This document shows positions 25,669 to 35,318 of a DNA stretch of 64,000 nt, piece by piece. A model generated the notes under the pieces. It saw nothing but the letters and a program-made list of their open reading frames with translations. It was not told where the DNA came from and searched no databases. A program made the position numbers and the translations under genes. This DNA is from Devosia sp. GTDB taxonomy: Bacteria; Pseudomonadota; Alphaproteobacteria; Rhizobiales; Devosiaceae. The stretch's first letter is position 1, and every line of letters begins with the position of its first letter. The stretch spans positions 248,001-312,000 of the forward strand of contig NZ_JAGIAW010000002.1 in NCBI RefSeq assembly GCF_017744655.1. The letters run 5' to 3'.

Positions 25669-26820
25669 TTATTCGGCCGGAGTTGCTGCAGCCGTGCGCA
25701 GCGGAGACAGCCAGTTCGCGCGGTGTCCGATCCAGTCAAGCACCGCCATGGCCAGACGTTCAACCGGCTTCCTGAACCGCCACTCGAACAAGGCGGCAAA
25801 GCCGATGGCCAGCAGGAAGGTTGAAGCCACCGTGACGAGCAAGGCCGCATGTGCCGGCATATAGAGATCGAGCGTCGTCAGCATGCTGATCCCGACATTT
25901 TCGTGGATCAAATACCAGGAGAAGCTGAGGAGCCCGATCTGGGCAATGCCGAACGAGAGGCCCGGCAGGGTCGGGAACGCCTTGCCCTGTACGAAGCGCA
26001 GGAATAGCGCCACGAGCACAAGATAGACCAGCGCGCAGACGGTCGCGGTCAGCCAGCCATCGTGCAATTCGAACGAATAGGCCTCGATCCAGACCACCAC
26101 GGTTGAGACGACGACATTTGCTGCCAGCAGCCTGCCGGTGCCCTTTGTGCCCGCCTCGAACTGCCGCCCCAGAATACCGACGGCGAAAAAGCTGAGATAG
26201 GGCGCAATGGCGAGGAATTTGAGCATGGATTGCGGCGTGATCGGCCCGCTGCCCAGGTGCGAAAACAGCGTTGAAACCGCCCAGATTGGCGCCATGACCA
26301 GCGCCAGCCAGGCAAAGACCCGCGTAAATCGCACCCGGTCATGAAAGACACCGGCGAGCAGGGCCACCAGAACGTAGAATTTCACCTCGACTGCGATCGA
26401 CCAGAACGAACCGTCGACCCATTCCCCGATTTCGCCGACGAAAAAGAGATTCATCACCACGTCGAGCAAGTTCGGCGGAATGACATGGAACTTCGCCTCT
26501 GGCACCGAGGGAATGTAGGCGACCAGCCCGAAGACGAAGAGGATCAATACGGCCGCAACGAAGGCCGGATAGATGCGCGAAATGCGCCGGGCGAGGAAAA
26601 CGCCGACGGTCGCCGAGCGCTCCAGCGTCATGAAGATGCAGTAGCCCGAGATGATGAAGAAGAAATAGACCCCGACCCAACCGAAAAATACCGGCCAGGG
26701 CGCGCCTTCGGTGATGTTGAGCGCATAGGCGGGCAGGCGGGCGGTAAAATGGAACAGCACAACGAGCAGGATGGCGATCCCGCGAAACATGTCGATGGTC
26801 TGGTCGCGCCTGGCACTCAT
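25669..26820 (-). CDS. Acyltransferase-3 family membrane protein
   Basis: A 383-aa membrane protein beginning RRDQTIDMFRGIAILLVVLFHFTARLP, with the conserved FRG and LFHF positions of acyltransferase-3 enzymes, then VGVYFFFIISGYCIFMTLERS. About ten hydrophobic segments follow. The ATG at 26820 aligns with the family N-terminus; the open frame continues upstream by 82 codons without homology. It probably modifies a cell-surface glycan or lipid. It shares the fold but little sequence with the acyltransferase at 20934-22151. Confidence 0.85.
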   Translation of the reverse strand: MSARRDQTIDMFRGIAILLVVLFHFTARLPAYALNITEGAPWPVFFGWVGVYFFFIISGYCIFMTLERSATVGVFLARRISRIYPAFVAAVLILFVFGLVAYIPSVPEAKFHVIPPNLLDVVMNLFFVGEIGEWVDGSFWSIAVEVKFYVLVALLAGVFHDRVRFTRVFAWLALVMAPIWAVSTLFSHLGSGPITPQSMLKFLAIAPYLSFFAVGILGRQFEAGTKGTGRLLAANVVVSTVVVWIEAYSFELHDGWLTATVCALVYLVLVALFLRFVQGKAFPTLPGLSFGIAQIGLLSFSWYLIHENVGISMLTTLDLYMPAHAALLVTVASTFLLAIGFAALFEWRFRKPVERLAMAVLDWIGHRANWLSPLRTAAATPAE

Positions 26821-26981
26821 CTGGAGGTCTCTGCCATGGCCGCAATTTAGCCTATCGGCGGCACACACAGACATTAATGCCATGGTAGCGGTTAATAACC
26901 TTGGTTTTGCGCCGTGCAATTTGCATTCCGGGGGCAGCGTGATAAACGTGCCCCGGATTTGCTTGAGACCCAGAGACCGAG

Positions 26982-27734
26982 ATGGCCGAGGACAATATTT
27001 TCCGTGAAGTTGACGAGGAGCTGCGCTCCGACCGCATGCGCGCGCTTTGGCGCCGTATTGCGCCATTCGTCATCGGCGCGGCCGTGGCCATCGTTGCCGT
27101 CGTGGCGGTGAACGAAGGCTGGGCCTGGTACACCAACAGCCAGTCGGCCCGCTCGTCCGAGGAGCTCTATGCGGCCCTCGATAGTGCCAACAAGGACGAC
27201 CTTGCCGCCGCCCAGGCCGAACTCGATGCGCTCGCCGCCAATGGTTCGGGCGGCTATCCGGTCCTTGCCGAATTCGCCAAGGCCTCGCTGCTCGCAAAAT
27301 CGGGCGACACCGCCGGTGCCGTGGCCGCCTATGATGCGCTCGCCAATGCCCAGTCCAACGTGCGCCTGCGCGAATTGGCACTGCTGCAGGCCGCAACACT
27401 GCTCGTCGATACTGGCACTCTCGCCGATGTCGAAGCCCGCGTCGGCACCATTGCCACGGACGATAATCCGATGCGCCGCGTCGCTCGCGAGCTCATTGGC
27501 CTTGCTCAGTTCAAGGCCGGCGATGCCGCAGCCGCCAAGACGACTTTCGAAGCCGTCCTCAACGATCCGCTGGCCCAGCAAGGCATCCGCAATCGCGTGG
27601 CCTATTACATCGCGCAGATGACCTCGGCCGGCCTCATCGCTGAAGAAACCGCTTCGGACGCCGAAGTCGCCGCCGATGCCATCGAAACCATCGTCGATGG
27701 TGACGAGGCTGCGCCCGCGCCTGCGGCTCAGTAA
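26982..27734 (+). CDS. YfgM-like membrane-anchored TPR protein
   Basis: The 250-aa protein has a short cytosolic head (EDNIFREVDEELRSDRMRALWRR), one transmembrane helix (about 27-47) and a periplasmic alpha-helical TPR-like region (55-225) with an Ala/Glu-rich tail. It matches the YfgM/DUF2133-type protein that sits just upstream of der in many proteobacteria. In E. coli YfgM associates with the SecYEG translocon and periplasmic chaperones. The 24-bp spacing to der suggests one operon. Confidence 0.8.
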   Translation: MAEDNIFREVDEELRSDRMRALWRRIAPFVIGAAVAIVAVVAVNEGWAWYTNSQSARSSEELYAALDSANKDDLAAAQAELDALAANGSGGYPVLAEFAKASLLAKSGDTAGAVAAYDALANAQSNVRLRELALLQAATLLVDTGTLADVEARVGTIATDDNPMRRVARELIGLAQFKAGDAAAAKTTFEAVLNDPLAQQGIRNRVAYYIAQMTSAGLIAEETASDAEVAADAIETIVDGDEAAPAPAAQ

Positions 27735-27758
27735 GATAGAACCAGCTCGGGAGCGGCC

Positions 27759-29204
27759 ATGACGGTCACAGTAGCCATTGTCGGTCGCCCCAATGTCGGC
27801 AAGTCGACCCTGTTCAACCGCCTCGTCGGGCGCAAGATCGCGCTGGTCGATGATACGCCGGGCGTGACCCGCGACCGCCGCGAGGCCGAGGGGCACATTG
27901 CGGACCTCACCTTCCGCGTGCTCGATACGGCCGGCTATGAGGACGTCAAGGACGGCTCCCTCGAAGACCGCATGCGCCAGCAGACCGAGCTCGCCATCCG
28001 CGAAGCCGACGTCATCCTCTTCATGATCGACGCCCGCGCCGGTGTCGTGCCGCTCGATCAGCGCTTTGCCCAGGTCCTGCGAAAAGCCGGCAAGGACGTG
28101 CACCTCGTCGGCAACAAGGCCGAAAGCAAGTCCGCCGAGCATGGTTTGGTGGAAGCCTTCAAGCTCGGCTTCGGCGAGCCCATCGCGCTCTCGGCCGAGC
28201 ATGGCCTGGGCCTTTCGGAACTCTATTCCATCGTTTCCGCCGCCATCGACACGGCAGCCGAAAAGAAGGCAGCCGAAGAAGCCGCAGACGCGGTTGATGA
28301 TCTCGATCACCTCCCCGAGGTCGATGTCGACATCACCCCCGACATGCTTGAAGGCGAGGGTGACGACGCGACCCTGCGCTGGAACCCGCGCCGCTATCTC
28401 AACGTCGCCATTGTCGGCCGCCCCAATGCCGGCAAGTCGACCCTGGTCAATCGCATGGTCGGCGAAGACCGCGTGCTCGTCGGCCCCGAAGCCGGCATCA
28501 CCCGCGATTCCATTCTCGTGCCCTGGGAATGGGAAGGCCGCACCATCAATCTCGTCGATACGGCCGGCATTCGTCGCCGCTCCCGTGTCACCGAAAAGCT
28601 CGAAAAACTGGCCGTGGGCGATAGCCTGCGCTCCATCCAATATGCCGAAGTCGTGGTGCTGCTGCTCGATGCCACCATTCCCTTCGAAAAGCAGGACCTT
28701 GCCCTCGCCGATCTCGTCGAGCGCGAAGGCCGCGCCATGGTCATCGCGCTCAACAAGTGGGACCTGATCGAGGACAAGAACGCCAAGCTCGCCGAGCTGC
28801 GCGAAGAGTGCGAGCGCCTGTTGCCGCAGCTTCGCGGCATTCCGCTCGTCACCCTGTCGGGCCTGACCGGTCGCAATATCGACAAACTGATGCAGGCGAT
28901 CTTCGAGATCGAGCGCACCTGGAATTCCCACGTTTCGACGGCCCGCCTCAATCGCTGGCTTGCTGCCATGACCGAGAGCCATCCGCCGCCGGCCGTCTCC
29001 GGCCGCCGCCTCAAGATGCGTTACATGACGCAGGCCAAGACCCGTCCGCCGAGCTTCATCGTCTTCGCTTCGCGCCCGGAAGTCGTGCCCATGTCCTATC
29101 AGCGCTACCTGATCAACGGGCTCCGCGAGAGCTTTGACATGCCCGGCACGCCGATCCGCCTCTGGCTGCGCGGCGGAAAAAATCCCTACGCGGACAAGAA
29201 ATAG
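27759..29204 (+). CDS. der: Ribosome-associated GTPase Der (EngA)
   Basis: Der is a tandem-GTPase needed for 50S subunit maturation. The 481-aa sequence has two G domains with Walker [10 protein letters not shown] (8-16) and GRPNAGKST (about 221-229), DTPG/DTAG switch II motifs, NKAE and NKWD specificity loops, and a C-terminal KH-like domain ending [19 protein letters not shown]. The 45-residue acidic linker between the G domains ([21 protein letters not shown]) is typical for alphaproteobacteria. A terminator follows the stop codon. Confidence 0.97.
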   Translation: MTVTVAIVGRPNVGKSTLFNRLVGRKIALVDDTPGVTRDRREAEGHIADLTFRVLDTAGYEDVKDGSLEDRMRQQTELAIREADVILFMIDARAGVVPLDQRFAQVLRKAGKDVHLVGNKAESKSAEHGLVEAFKLGFGEPIALSAEHGLGLSELYSIVSAAIDTAAEKKAAEEAADAVDDLDHLPEVDVDITPDMLEGEGDDATLRWNPRRYLNVAIVGRPNAGKSTLVNRMVGEDRVLVGPEAGITRDSILVPWEWEGRTINLVDTAGIRRRSRVTEKLEKLAVGDSLRSIQYAEVVVLLLDATIPFEKQDLALADLVEREGRAMVIALNKWDLIEDKNAKLAELREECERLLPQLRGIPLVTLSGLTGRNIDKLMQAIFEIERTWNSHVSTARLNRWLAAMTESHPPPAVSGRRLKMRYMTQAKTRPPSFIVFASRPEVVPMSYQRYLINGLRESFDMPGTPIRLWLRGGKNPYADKK

Positions 29205-29213
29205 GGTCAGAGG

Positions 29214-29232
29214 GCCGGATTTCCGGCTTTTT
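29214..29232 (+). terminator. Intrinsic terminator after der
   Basis: GCCGG-ATTT-CCGGC followed by TTTTT forms a short GC stem and U tract, 10 bp after the der stop codon. A second hairpin, GGGGAC-aaaatg-GTCCCC, follows about 20 bp later. Confidence 0.7.
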
Positions 29233-29341
29233 CGGATATGACAACGGGTTGGGGACAAAATGGTCCCCACCAATTCAGTCCATTGGACTATTCACACCGG
29301 CCGGCGTTGCCCTATAGTGCTGATGTCGTAGCACCCCGCCA

Positions 29342-30664
29342 TTGGTAGCGGCGTGTCAACTTTGCACTTTGTTGCTTACAGAAATCATCATCGTCGTCGT
29401 TCTGATTCTCGTGAACGGCGCCTTGGCAATGTCCGAACTGGCCGTTGTTTCGTCCCGCTCCGCTCGCCTCAAGGTCATGGCAGACCAAGGAAACAAAGGC
29501 GCAGCCACGGCCATGAGACTGGCCGATGACCCGGGCAAGTTTCTCTCCTCCGTTCAGATCGGTATCACCCTCGTCGGCATTCTCTCGGGTGCCTTCTCCG
29601 GCGCGACCTTGGGTTCGCGCCTTAGCGTCTGGCTCGCCGAAGTCGGCGTGCCGGCCAATATCGCCGATGTCGGCGGCGTTGGCCTTGTCGTGGTCCTCAT
29701 CACCTATGGCTCGCTCATTTTGGGTGAACTGGTCCCCAAGCAGATCGCCTTGCGTAATCCAGAAATGGTGGCCTCCTATGTGGCTCAGCCCATGGCCATC
29801 ATCGCGCTTGTCGGTTCGCCGATCGTCTGGCTGCTCGACGTCTCGGGCAAGCTGGTGCTTCGCCTCCTTGGCCAGAGCGGCCAGAGCGAAGAGCAGGTGA
29901 CCGAGGAAGAGGTCCGCACCATCATCGCCGAGGCCACCTCTGCCGGTGTGTTCGAAACCGAAGAGCACTCGATGATCTCGGGGGTCATGCGCCTCGCCGA
30001 TCGTTCGGCTCGCGGCCTCATGACGCCGCGTCTCGATGTCGTCTCGGTCGATCTCGAAGACAGTTTTGAGGACAATCTCAAGATCATCCTCGGCACCTCG
30101 CATTCGCAGGTGCTGGTGCAGGAAGGCAACGCCGATTCCATCCTCGGCGTGCTGATCCTGGCGGATCTCTTGCCCGCCCTTGCCACCGGCCAGCAGCCGG
30201 ACCTGCGAAAGCTGGTCAAGCCGCTGCCGGTGGTCATGGAGCATGCAGACGCTCTGGACGTAGTGGAAGCCATCCGCCAGTCGAGCGTTAAAATGGTGCT
30301 GGTGGTCGATGAATACGGCCACTTCGAGGGCATCGTCACCTTTGGCGACGTGCTTGAGGTCATCACCGGCGTCTACAACGAAGAGCCGGGCGATGATCCG
30401 GCCATCGTGCAGCGCCAGGATGGCTCGTGGCTCGTTGCCGGCTGGATGCCGGTCGACGACTTCTCCGAGCGCTTCAAGATCGTCGTGCCCAAGGATGCCC
30501 GCTACGAGACCGTGGCCGGCTACATCCTGTCCATACTGAACCGACTACCGGCGACCGGCGAGAGCTTTGAGCGCGAAGGGTGGCATTTCGAGGTCGTCGA
30601 TCTCGACGGACGCCGTATCGACAAGGTGCTGGTCTCCCCGTTGCAGCCGAGCGAAGGCGCGTAA
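29342..30664 (+). CDS. CNNM/CBS-domain membrane protein (HlyC/CorC family transporter)
   Basis: The 440-aa protein has an N-terminal CNNM (DUF21) domain with four hydrophobic segments and the motifs NGALAMSELAVVSSR and GELVPKQIALRNPE, then two CBS domains (about 200-330) and a CorC_HlyC C-terminal domain (WLVAGWMPVDDF, 355-435). Homologues affect magnesium and cobalt efflux. The start is uncertain: the frame opens with TTG at 29342, and TTG codons at 29369 or 29372 would begin closer to helix 1 (LLTEIIIVVVLILVNG). No ribosome binding site decides between them. Confidence 0.88.
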   Translation: MVAACQLCTLLLTEIIIVVVLILVNGALAMSELAVVSSRSARLKVMADQGNKGAATAMRLADDPGKFLSSVQIGITLVGILSGAFSGATLGSRLSVWLAEVGVPANIADVGGVGLVVVLITYGSLILGELVPKQIALRNPEMVASYVAQPMAIIALVGSPIVWLLDVSGKLVLRLLGQSGQSEEQVTEEEVRTIIAEATSAGVFETEEHSMISGVMRLADRSARGLMTPRLDVVSVDLEDSFEDNLKIILGTSHSQVLVQEGNADSILGVLILADLLPALATGQQPDLRKLVKPLPVVMEHADALDVVEAIRQSSVKMVLVVDEYGHFEGIVTFGDVLEVITGVYNEEPGDDPAIVQRQDGSWLVAGWMPVDDFSERFKIVVPKDARYETVAGYILSILNRLPATGESFEREGWHFEVVDLDGRRIDKVLVSPLQPSEGA

Positions 30665-30708
30665 CAAACAAGAAGGCCCCGGAGCGATCCGGGGCCTTTT
30701 GTTTGTTG
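30664..30708 (+). terminator. Intrinsic terminator after the CNNM gene
   Basis: AAGGCCCCGG-agcgat-CCGGGGCCTT followed by TTTGTTTGTT is a 10-bp stem plus U tract. Outer AACAAAC/GTTTGTT arms extend the pairing, so it would also work on the opposite strand for the convergent SDR gene. Confidence 0.85.
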
Positions 30709-30721
30709 CGCTGAGAAGCTG

Positions 30722-30775
30722 CCACAAACCCGGTTGTCACCCCGGCCTTCGCCGGGGCGACAGCCAGCGTTTGTG
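30722..30775. repeat. REP-like nested palindrome
   Basis: TGTCACCCCGGC-cttc-GCCGGGGCGACA is a 12-bp arm hairpin with one mismatch. It is framed by CCACAAAC and GTTTGTGG, which are themselves complementary. It lies between convergent genes and shares the TGTCA...CCCGG pattern with other repeats in the window. Confidence 0.65.
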
Positions 30776-30785
30776 GAAATTGACC

Positions 30786-31520
30786 TCAAAGGTCCTCAAA
30801 CGCACCCTTGGTCACGTCGTAGAGCCGGCCATTCTCGGTGACGCCTGGGCTCAACAGGTCAACCAGCTTCGGCGCAATGTCAGACGGCTGGGGCAGGGTG
30901 TTCGGGTCTTCGCCCGGCATGGCCTTGGCCCGCATCGCTGTGCGCACGGCGCCGGGATAGAAGACATTGGTCTTCACATTGGTGGTGTTCATCTCGCCGG
31001 CATAGGACTTCACCAACGCATCGAGCGCAGCCTTGCTGGCAGCGTAGAGGCCCCAGAACGGCCGGGCCGAACGCGCCGAGCTTGACGATATGAAAACCGC
31101 ACGGCCGGCCTCCGACTGCCGCAGCAACAGGTCGAGCGAGCGCAGCAGCCGGTAGTTAGCCGTGACGTTGATCGCAAAAACCTTGTCGAACTCGTCAGGC
31201 TTCAAGTGCGGCACGGGGCTCAGCGTGCCAAGCATGCCGGCATTGGCCACGAGGCCATCGAGATGCCCCCAACGCTCGAAGATCGCCGCGCCCAGCCGGT
31301 CGATAGCGTCGCCATCGCGCAGGTCGAACGGAACCAGCGTCGAAGAGCCGCCCACTTCCTGAATGGCGTCGTCGAGTTCCTCAAGGCCGCCCACGGTACG
31401 CGCCACGGCGATCACATGGGCGCCACGGCGAGCCGCCTCGACAGCCGCCGCATAGCCGATGCCGCGCGACGCGCCGGTGACCAGCACAACCTTGCCAGTC
31501 AGTTCGGTATTTTCAGTCAT
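30786..31520 (-). CDS. Short-chain dehydrogenase/reductase (SDR)
   Basis: A 244-aa classical SDR: NAD(P)-binding TGASRGIGYAAA (about 15-26), NAG (ANAGM, about 92), catalytic Ser in ISSSSARSAR and YAASK (Tyr and Lys near 160-164). Its ATG shares one base with the purF stop codon, so it is translated with purF. An SDR in this position after purF is common in Hyphomicrobiales; the physiological substrate is unknown. Confidence 0.88.
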   Translation of the reverse strand: MTENTELTGKVVLVTGASRGIGYAAAVEAARRGAHVIAVARTVGGLEELDDAIQEVGGSSTLVPFDLRDGDAIDRLGAAIFERWGHLDGLVANAGMLGTLSPVPHLKPDEFDKVFAINVTANYRLLRSLDLLLRQSEAGRAVFISSSSARSARPFWGLYAASKAALDALVKSYAGEMNTTNVKTNVFYPGAVRTAMRAKAMPGEDPNTLPQPSDIAPKLVDLLSPGVTENGRLYDVTKGAFEDL

Positions 31521-33010
31521 TAACCCGCTTCCTTGAGCAGCGAAATCTGCTTGGGATCGTTGTTGGAGCGACCGTTAAGGTCGGTGAGAAGGGTAGGGTA
31601 ATCGCCCGTGAAATAGTGGTCGGTGAACTGCGGCGCCGCATTGTTGCGCTTCTCGCCCCCGACAGCCTCATAGAGCCCGTCGATACTCAGGAATGCCAGC
31701 GAGTCAGCGCCAATGAACCGGCACATGGATTCGATGTCGTGATACTGGTTCGCCAGCAGCTTGTCCGGATCGGGCGTGTCGATGCCATAATAGTCCGAAT
31801 GGAAAATCATCGGGCTCGCGACGCGGATATGCACTTCCGTCGCCCCGGCATCGCGGATCATCTGCACGATCTTCACCGAGGTCGTACCGCGCACGATGGA
31901 ATCGTCGATCAGCACCACGCGCTTGCCGGCGATCTCCGCCCGATTTGCCGAGTGCTTTAGACGCACACCAAAAGCGCGGATCTGCTGGGTCGGCTCGATG
32001 AAGGTGCGGCCGACATAGTGGTTGCGGATGATGCCCAGCTCGAACGGAATGCCGCTCTGCTGCGCAAAGCCGATTGCCGCCGGCGTACCGCCATCGGGCA
32101 CGGGGACCACGACGTCAGCCTCAACCGGCGCTTCCTTGGCAAGGTTCATCCCGGCATGCTTGCGCGCCTTGTAGACGCTACGGCCCGAAACCATGGAATC
32201 GGGACGGGCAAAGTAGACATATTCGAAGAGGCACGGCCGCTCCGGCGCCTTGCGGGCCATCTTGCGCTCTTCGATCGAGATCGAACCGTCGGGTTGGATT
32301 TCGCAGATAATGACTTCGCCGTTCTCGACGTCGCGAATGTACTTGGCGCCAATTATGTCGAGCGCGCAAGTCTCCGAGCAGAAGATCGGCTTGCCGTCGA
32401 GCTCACCCATCACCAATGGACGAATACCCACGGGGTCGCGTGCGGCGATCAGCTTGGTGCGTGTCAGTGCCAGCATGGCATAGCCGCCTTCCATCTGCCG
32501 GATCGCATCTATGAAGCGGTCGGTGGTGGAGGAGTGGCGCGAACGGGCGATCAGGTGCAGCACGACTTCGGTGTCCGAGGTCGACTGGCAGATGGCACCG
32601 GTGGCGATGATCTGCTTGCGCAGCGTCAACCCATTGGTGAAATTGCCGTTGTGGGCAATGGCGATGCCGCCGGCTTCAAGCTCGGCAAACAACGGCTGCA
32701 CGTTGCGCAGCGCCACTTCGCCTGTCGTCGAATAGCGCGTATGGCCGATCGACATGGTGCCGGGCAATTTGGCGAGAAGGGCAGGGTCCGTATAGTGGTC
32801 ACCCACCAGGCCCATGCGCTTTTCCTGGTAGAACTGGCGCCCGTCGAAGCTGACGATCCCCGCGGCTTCCTGGCCACGATGCTGCAGGGCATGCAGCCCC
32901 AATGCGGTCAGCGTCGAAGCATCGCTATGCCCCAAAATGCCAAACACGCCGCACTCTTCATGCAGCGTGTCGCCTTCAAGATCGAAATCGTCGTCGCTCG
33001 GGTGGGTCAC
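31520..33010 (-). CDS. purF: Amidophosphoribosyltransferase PurF
   Basis: PurF makes 5-phosphoribosylamine from PRPP and glutamine, the first committed step of purine synthesis. From a GTG at 33010 (GGAG 7 nt upstream) the 496-aa sequence has a short propeptide ending HEE, then the nucleophile Cys20 (CGVFGILGH) of the class II amidotransferase domain, and a PRTase domain with VVLIDDSIVRGTTS. A GTG nine codons upstream (33037) is an alternative start. The gene begins the purF-SDR pair and follows cvpA after 156 bp, an order like the cvpA-purF operon of other proteobacteria. Confidence 0.97.
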   Translation of the reverse strand: MTHPSDDDFDLEGDTLHEECGVFGILGHSDASTLTALGLHALQHRGQEAAGIVSFDGRQFYQEKRMGLVGDHYTDPALLAKLPGTMSIGHTRYSTTGEVALRNVQPLFAELEAGGIAIAHNGNFTNGLTLRKQIIATGAICQSTSDTEVVLHLIARSRHSSTTDRFIDAIRQMEGGYAMLALTRTKLIAARDPVGIRPLVMGELDGKPIFCSETCALDIIGAKYIRDVENGEVIICEIQPDGSISIEERKMARKAPERPCLFEYVYFARPDSMVSGRSVYKARKHAGMNLAKEAPVEADVVVPVPDGGTPAAIGFAQQSGIPFELGIIRNHYVGRTFIEPTQQIRAFGVRLKHSANRAEIAGKRVVLIDDSIVRGTTSVKIVQMIRDAGATEVHIRVASPMIFHSDYYGIDTPDPDKLLANQYHDIESMCRFIGADSLAFLSIDGLYEAVGGEKRNNAAPQFTDHYFTGDYPTLLTDLNGRSNNDPKQISLLKEAG

Positions 33011-33166
33011 CGAACTTCTCCATATCGTTCTGCTCACCGATCGCCAAAGCGGTCAGCGCCGGCCGAGCCGGTCTCTTGGTTCACGCCAATAGCGCATTTT
33101 TTGGCCGGCGACCAATGACAGAATTGGGCGGCAGGCCTGAGGCGGGCGCTGGGCGCCCGTCCCGGA

Positions 33167-33802
33167 TCAGGTCTGCGTTTCGCCTTCGATCGGCGCTTCG
33201 GTCGGGTCGACGGTGCCGTCCACGGTCGGGTCGACCGGCGGCACGGTTTCCTGGGGCGTAGCCGGGGTTTCCGGATCCGAAGTCAGGTCGGCGCCGCCGC
33301 CCTGCAGAATGTCGTTGACCTGCTGCTCGAGCCCTTCAGGCAGCATGGAGATCAGGGTCTTGCCCATATTGTCGAGATAGGGCAGCGACTGCGAATTGCG
33401 CGCCCATTCCGGCAGGTTGGTCCCAAGCAGCCAGACGCCGAAAATGGTGATGACGATGGCAATCAAAACGCCGCGCAAGACGCCAAAGATAAAGCCCAGC
33501 GTGCGGTCGATCGGCCCGATGCGGCTGTCCACCACGAAATCGGCAATGCGCATGGTGAGCAGATGCAGCACGATCAGCGAAACGATGAAGCTGACCACGA
33601 CCGTAGCGATATTGGCCACGATTTCTTCAGCGATATACTGCTGCGCGATGTCAGGGTGGTAGAGATACATGTAGATGGCGATGGCGGCCGAACCGGCCCA
33701 GGTCGCCAGTGACAGGACCTCGCGTGTCAGGCCTCTGGCCGTGGCCAGAATTGCCGAAATCAACACCAGGACACCCACACCAACGTCAAACGCTGTCAGC
33801 AT
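33167..33802 (-). CDS. cvpA: CvpA family inner-membrane protein
   Basis: The 211-aa protein has four N-terminal membrane helices (about 5-25, 32-50, 65-88, 105-130) with the family's DVGVGVLVLISAILATARGLTREVLSLATW segment and GFIFGVLRGVLIA. The C-terminal 70 residues are acidic and proline/threonine-rich, probably disordered and cytoplasmic or periplasmic. CvpA is needed for colicin V production and bile or envelope stress tolerance in enterobacteria. It is upstream of purF as in E. coli. Confidence 0.9.
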   Translation of the reverse strand: MLTAFDVGVGVLVLISAILATARGLTREVLSLATWAGSAAIAIYMYLYHPDIAQQYIAEEIVANIATVVVSFIVSLIVLHLLTMRIADFVVDSRIGPIDRTLGFIFGVLRGVLIAIVITIFGVWLLGTNLPEWARNSQSLPYLDNMGKTLISMLPEGLEQQVNDILQGGGADLTSDPETPATPQETVPPVDPTVDGTVDPTEAPIEGETQT

Positions 33803-33917
33803 ATGTCTTCGCTAGCTCCACTTGCCGTCGGCCTGTTGCCGCGACCATTAGCGACTTTGCGCGCCCCTGCCAAGGCCACGAGCGCGCGAGGAGGTCAAAC
33901 ATTCAGAGATTCTTAAC

Positions 33918-35318
33918 TTACCAGCCTTCCGGCTCGGCCACCGGCTTCTTGCCATTGGCCGCAATTCGGCCAACCATTTCCGACAATTGCGAAAACTCCG
34001 TGACCTCGAACCCTGCCGTCTTGTCCACATTGTTGACGCGCCCGGTGACCACCGACTGGAAGCCCAGCTTCTGTGCTTCGCGCAGCCGCAGCCCGGCATG
34101 CGACACCGGCCGCACCCCGCCGGCCAGCGAGATTTCGCCGAAATAGACCGCTTCCTTGGGCAGCGGCGATCCGGTCAGCGACGAAATCAACGCCGCTGCG
34201 ACTGCCAAATCCGCCGCCGGCTCGTTGATTTTCAGCCCGCCCGCGACATTGAGATAGATGTCATTGGCGCCGATCCGCACACCGCAACGTGTTTCGAGCA
34301 CCGCCAGCACCATGGAAAGCCGCTGGGAATCCCAGCCCACGACGGCGCGCCGCGGCGTACCAAGCGGGGAGGGGGCCACCAGCGCCTGGATTTCGATGAG
34401 GATCGGCCGCGTGCCCTCCATGCCGGCAAACACGGCGGAACCCGCGGCGTCCTGATCGCGCTGGTCGAGGAACAGCGCCGAAGGGTTCGCCACCTGCTCC
34501 AGTCCGCGCTCGGTCATGGCAAAAACGCCGATTTCGTCGGTGGCCCCGTAGCGGTTCTTCACCCCGCGCAGGATTCGGAACGTGTGGCTCGCATCACCCT
34601 CGAAATAGAGCACCGCGTCGACCATGTGCTCCACCACACGCGGCCCCGCGATCTGCCCGTCTTTCGTAACATGCCCCACCAGCACCACAGCCGCGCCCGA
34701 CTTCTTCGCCAGCCGTGTCAGCGCTTGCGCCGAAGTGCGCACCTGCGTCACCGTGCCCGGCGCGCTTTCCACCCGATCGGTCCACAGCGTCTGGATAGAA
34801 TCGATGATGACCAAATCCGGCGGCGGCCCATTCTCCAGCGTCGCCAGAATAATCTCGACATTGGTCTCCGCCGCCAGCAGCACATCGGCCTCGCCAAGCC
34901 CCAGCCGCTGCGCCCGCAACCGCACCTGCGCCACGGCTTCTTCGCCCGACACATAGATGACCCGCTTGCCCTTGTTGGCCAGCGCCGCCGCCGATTGCAG
35001 CAGCAGCGTCGACTTGCCGATACCGGGATCGCCGCCAACGAGCAGCGCCGAGCCCTTCACAAAGCCCCCGCCGGTCACGCGATCCAGTTCCGCAATGCCT
35101 GTGACGACGCGCGCCGCGCTTTCCGTCTCGCCCGACAGCGGCAGCAGATTAGCCGGCCGCCCGCCTGATTTCGCCGCCTTCGGCCCAGCGCCGATGCCGC
35201 TATCCACCAGCTCTTCGACAATGGTGTTCCATTCGCCGCAGGCATCGCACCGCCCCTGCCAGCGGGTGGTCACCGCGCCACAGGACTGGCAGACGAAATT
35301 GGATTTGTTCTTGGCCAC
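33918..35318 (-). CDS. radA: DNA repair protein RadA (Sms)
   Basis: RadA is a RecA-like ATPase that processes recombination intermediates. The 466-aa protein has an N-terminal zinc finger (CQSCG...CDACG, residues about 10-30), Walker A GDPGIGKST (about 95-103), the RadA-specific KNRYG motif and a Lon-protease-like C-terminal domain (about 280-450). The GTG at 35318 shares its first base with the TAG stop of the upstream DUF1697 gene (TAGTG), showing tight translational coupling. Confidence 0.96.
   Translation of the reverse strand: MAKNKSNFVCQSCGAVTTRWQGRCDACGEWNTIVEELVDSGIGAGPKAAKSGGRPANLLPLSGETESAARVVTGIAELDRVTGGGFVKGSALLVGGDPGIGKSTLLLQSAAALANKGKRVIYVSGEEAVAQVRLRAQRLGLGEADVLLAAETNVEIILATLENGPPPDLVIIDSIQTLWTDRVESAPGTVTQVRTSAQALTRLAKKSGAAVVLVGHVTKDGQIAGPRVVEHMVDAVLYFEGDASHTFRILRGVKNRYGATDEIGVFAMTERGLEQVANPSALFLDQRDQDAAGSAVFAGMEGTRPILIEIQALVAPSPLGTPRRAVVGWDSQRLSMVLAVLETRCGVRIGANDIYLNVAGGLKINEPAADLAVAAALISSLTGSPLPKEAVYFGEISLAGGVRPVSHAGLRLREAQKLGFQSVVTGRVNNVDKTAGFEVTEFSQLSEMVGRIAANGKKPVAEPEGW

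Noticed and set aside
26892..29273. A 793-codon open frame antisense to the yfgM-like gene and der
   Set aside because: It mirrors two well-supported genes on the other strand, has a His/Asp/Gly-rich composition typical of GC-rich antisense frames and no recognisable domain.
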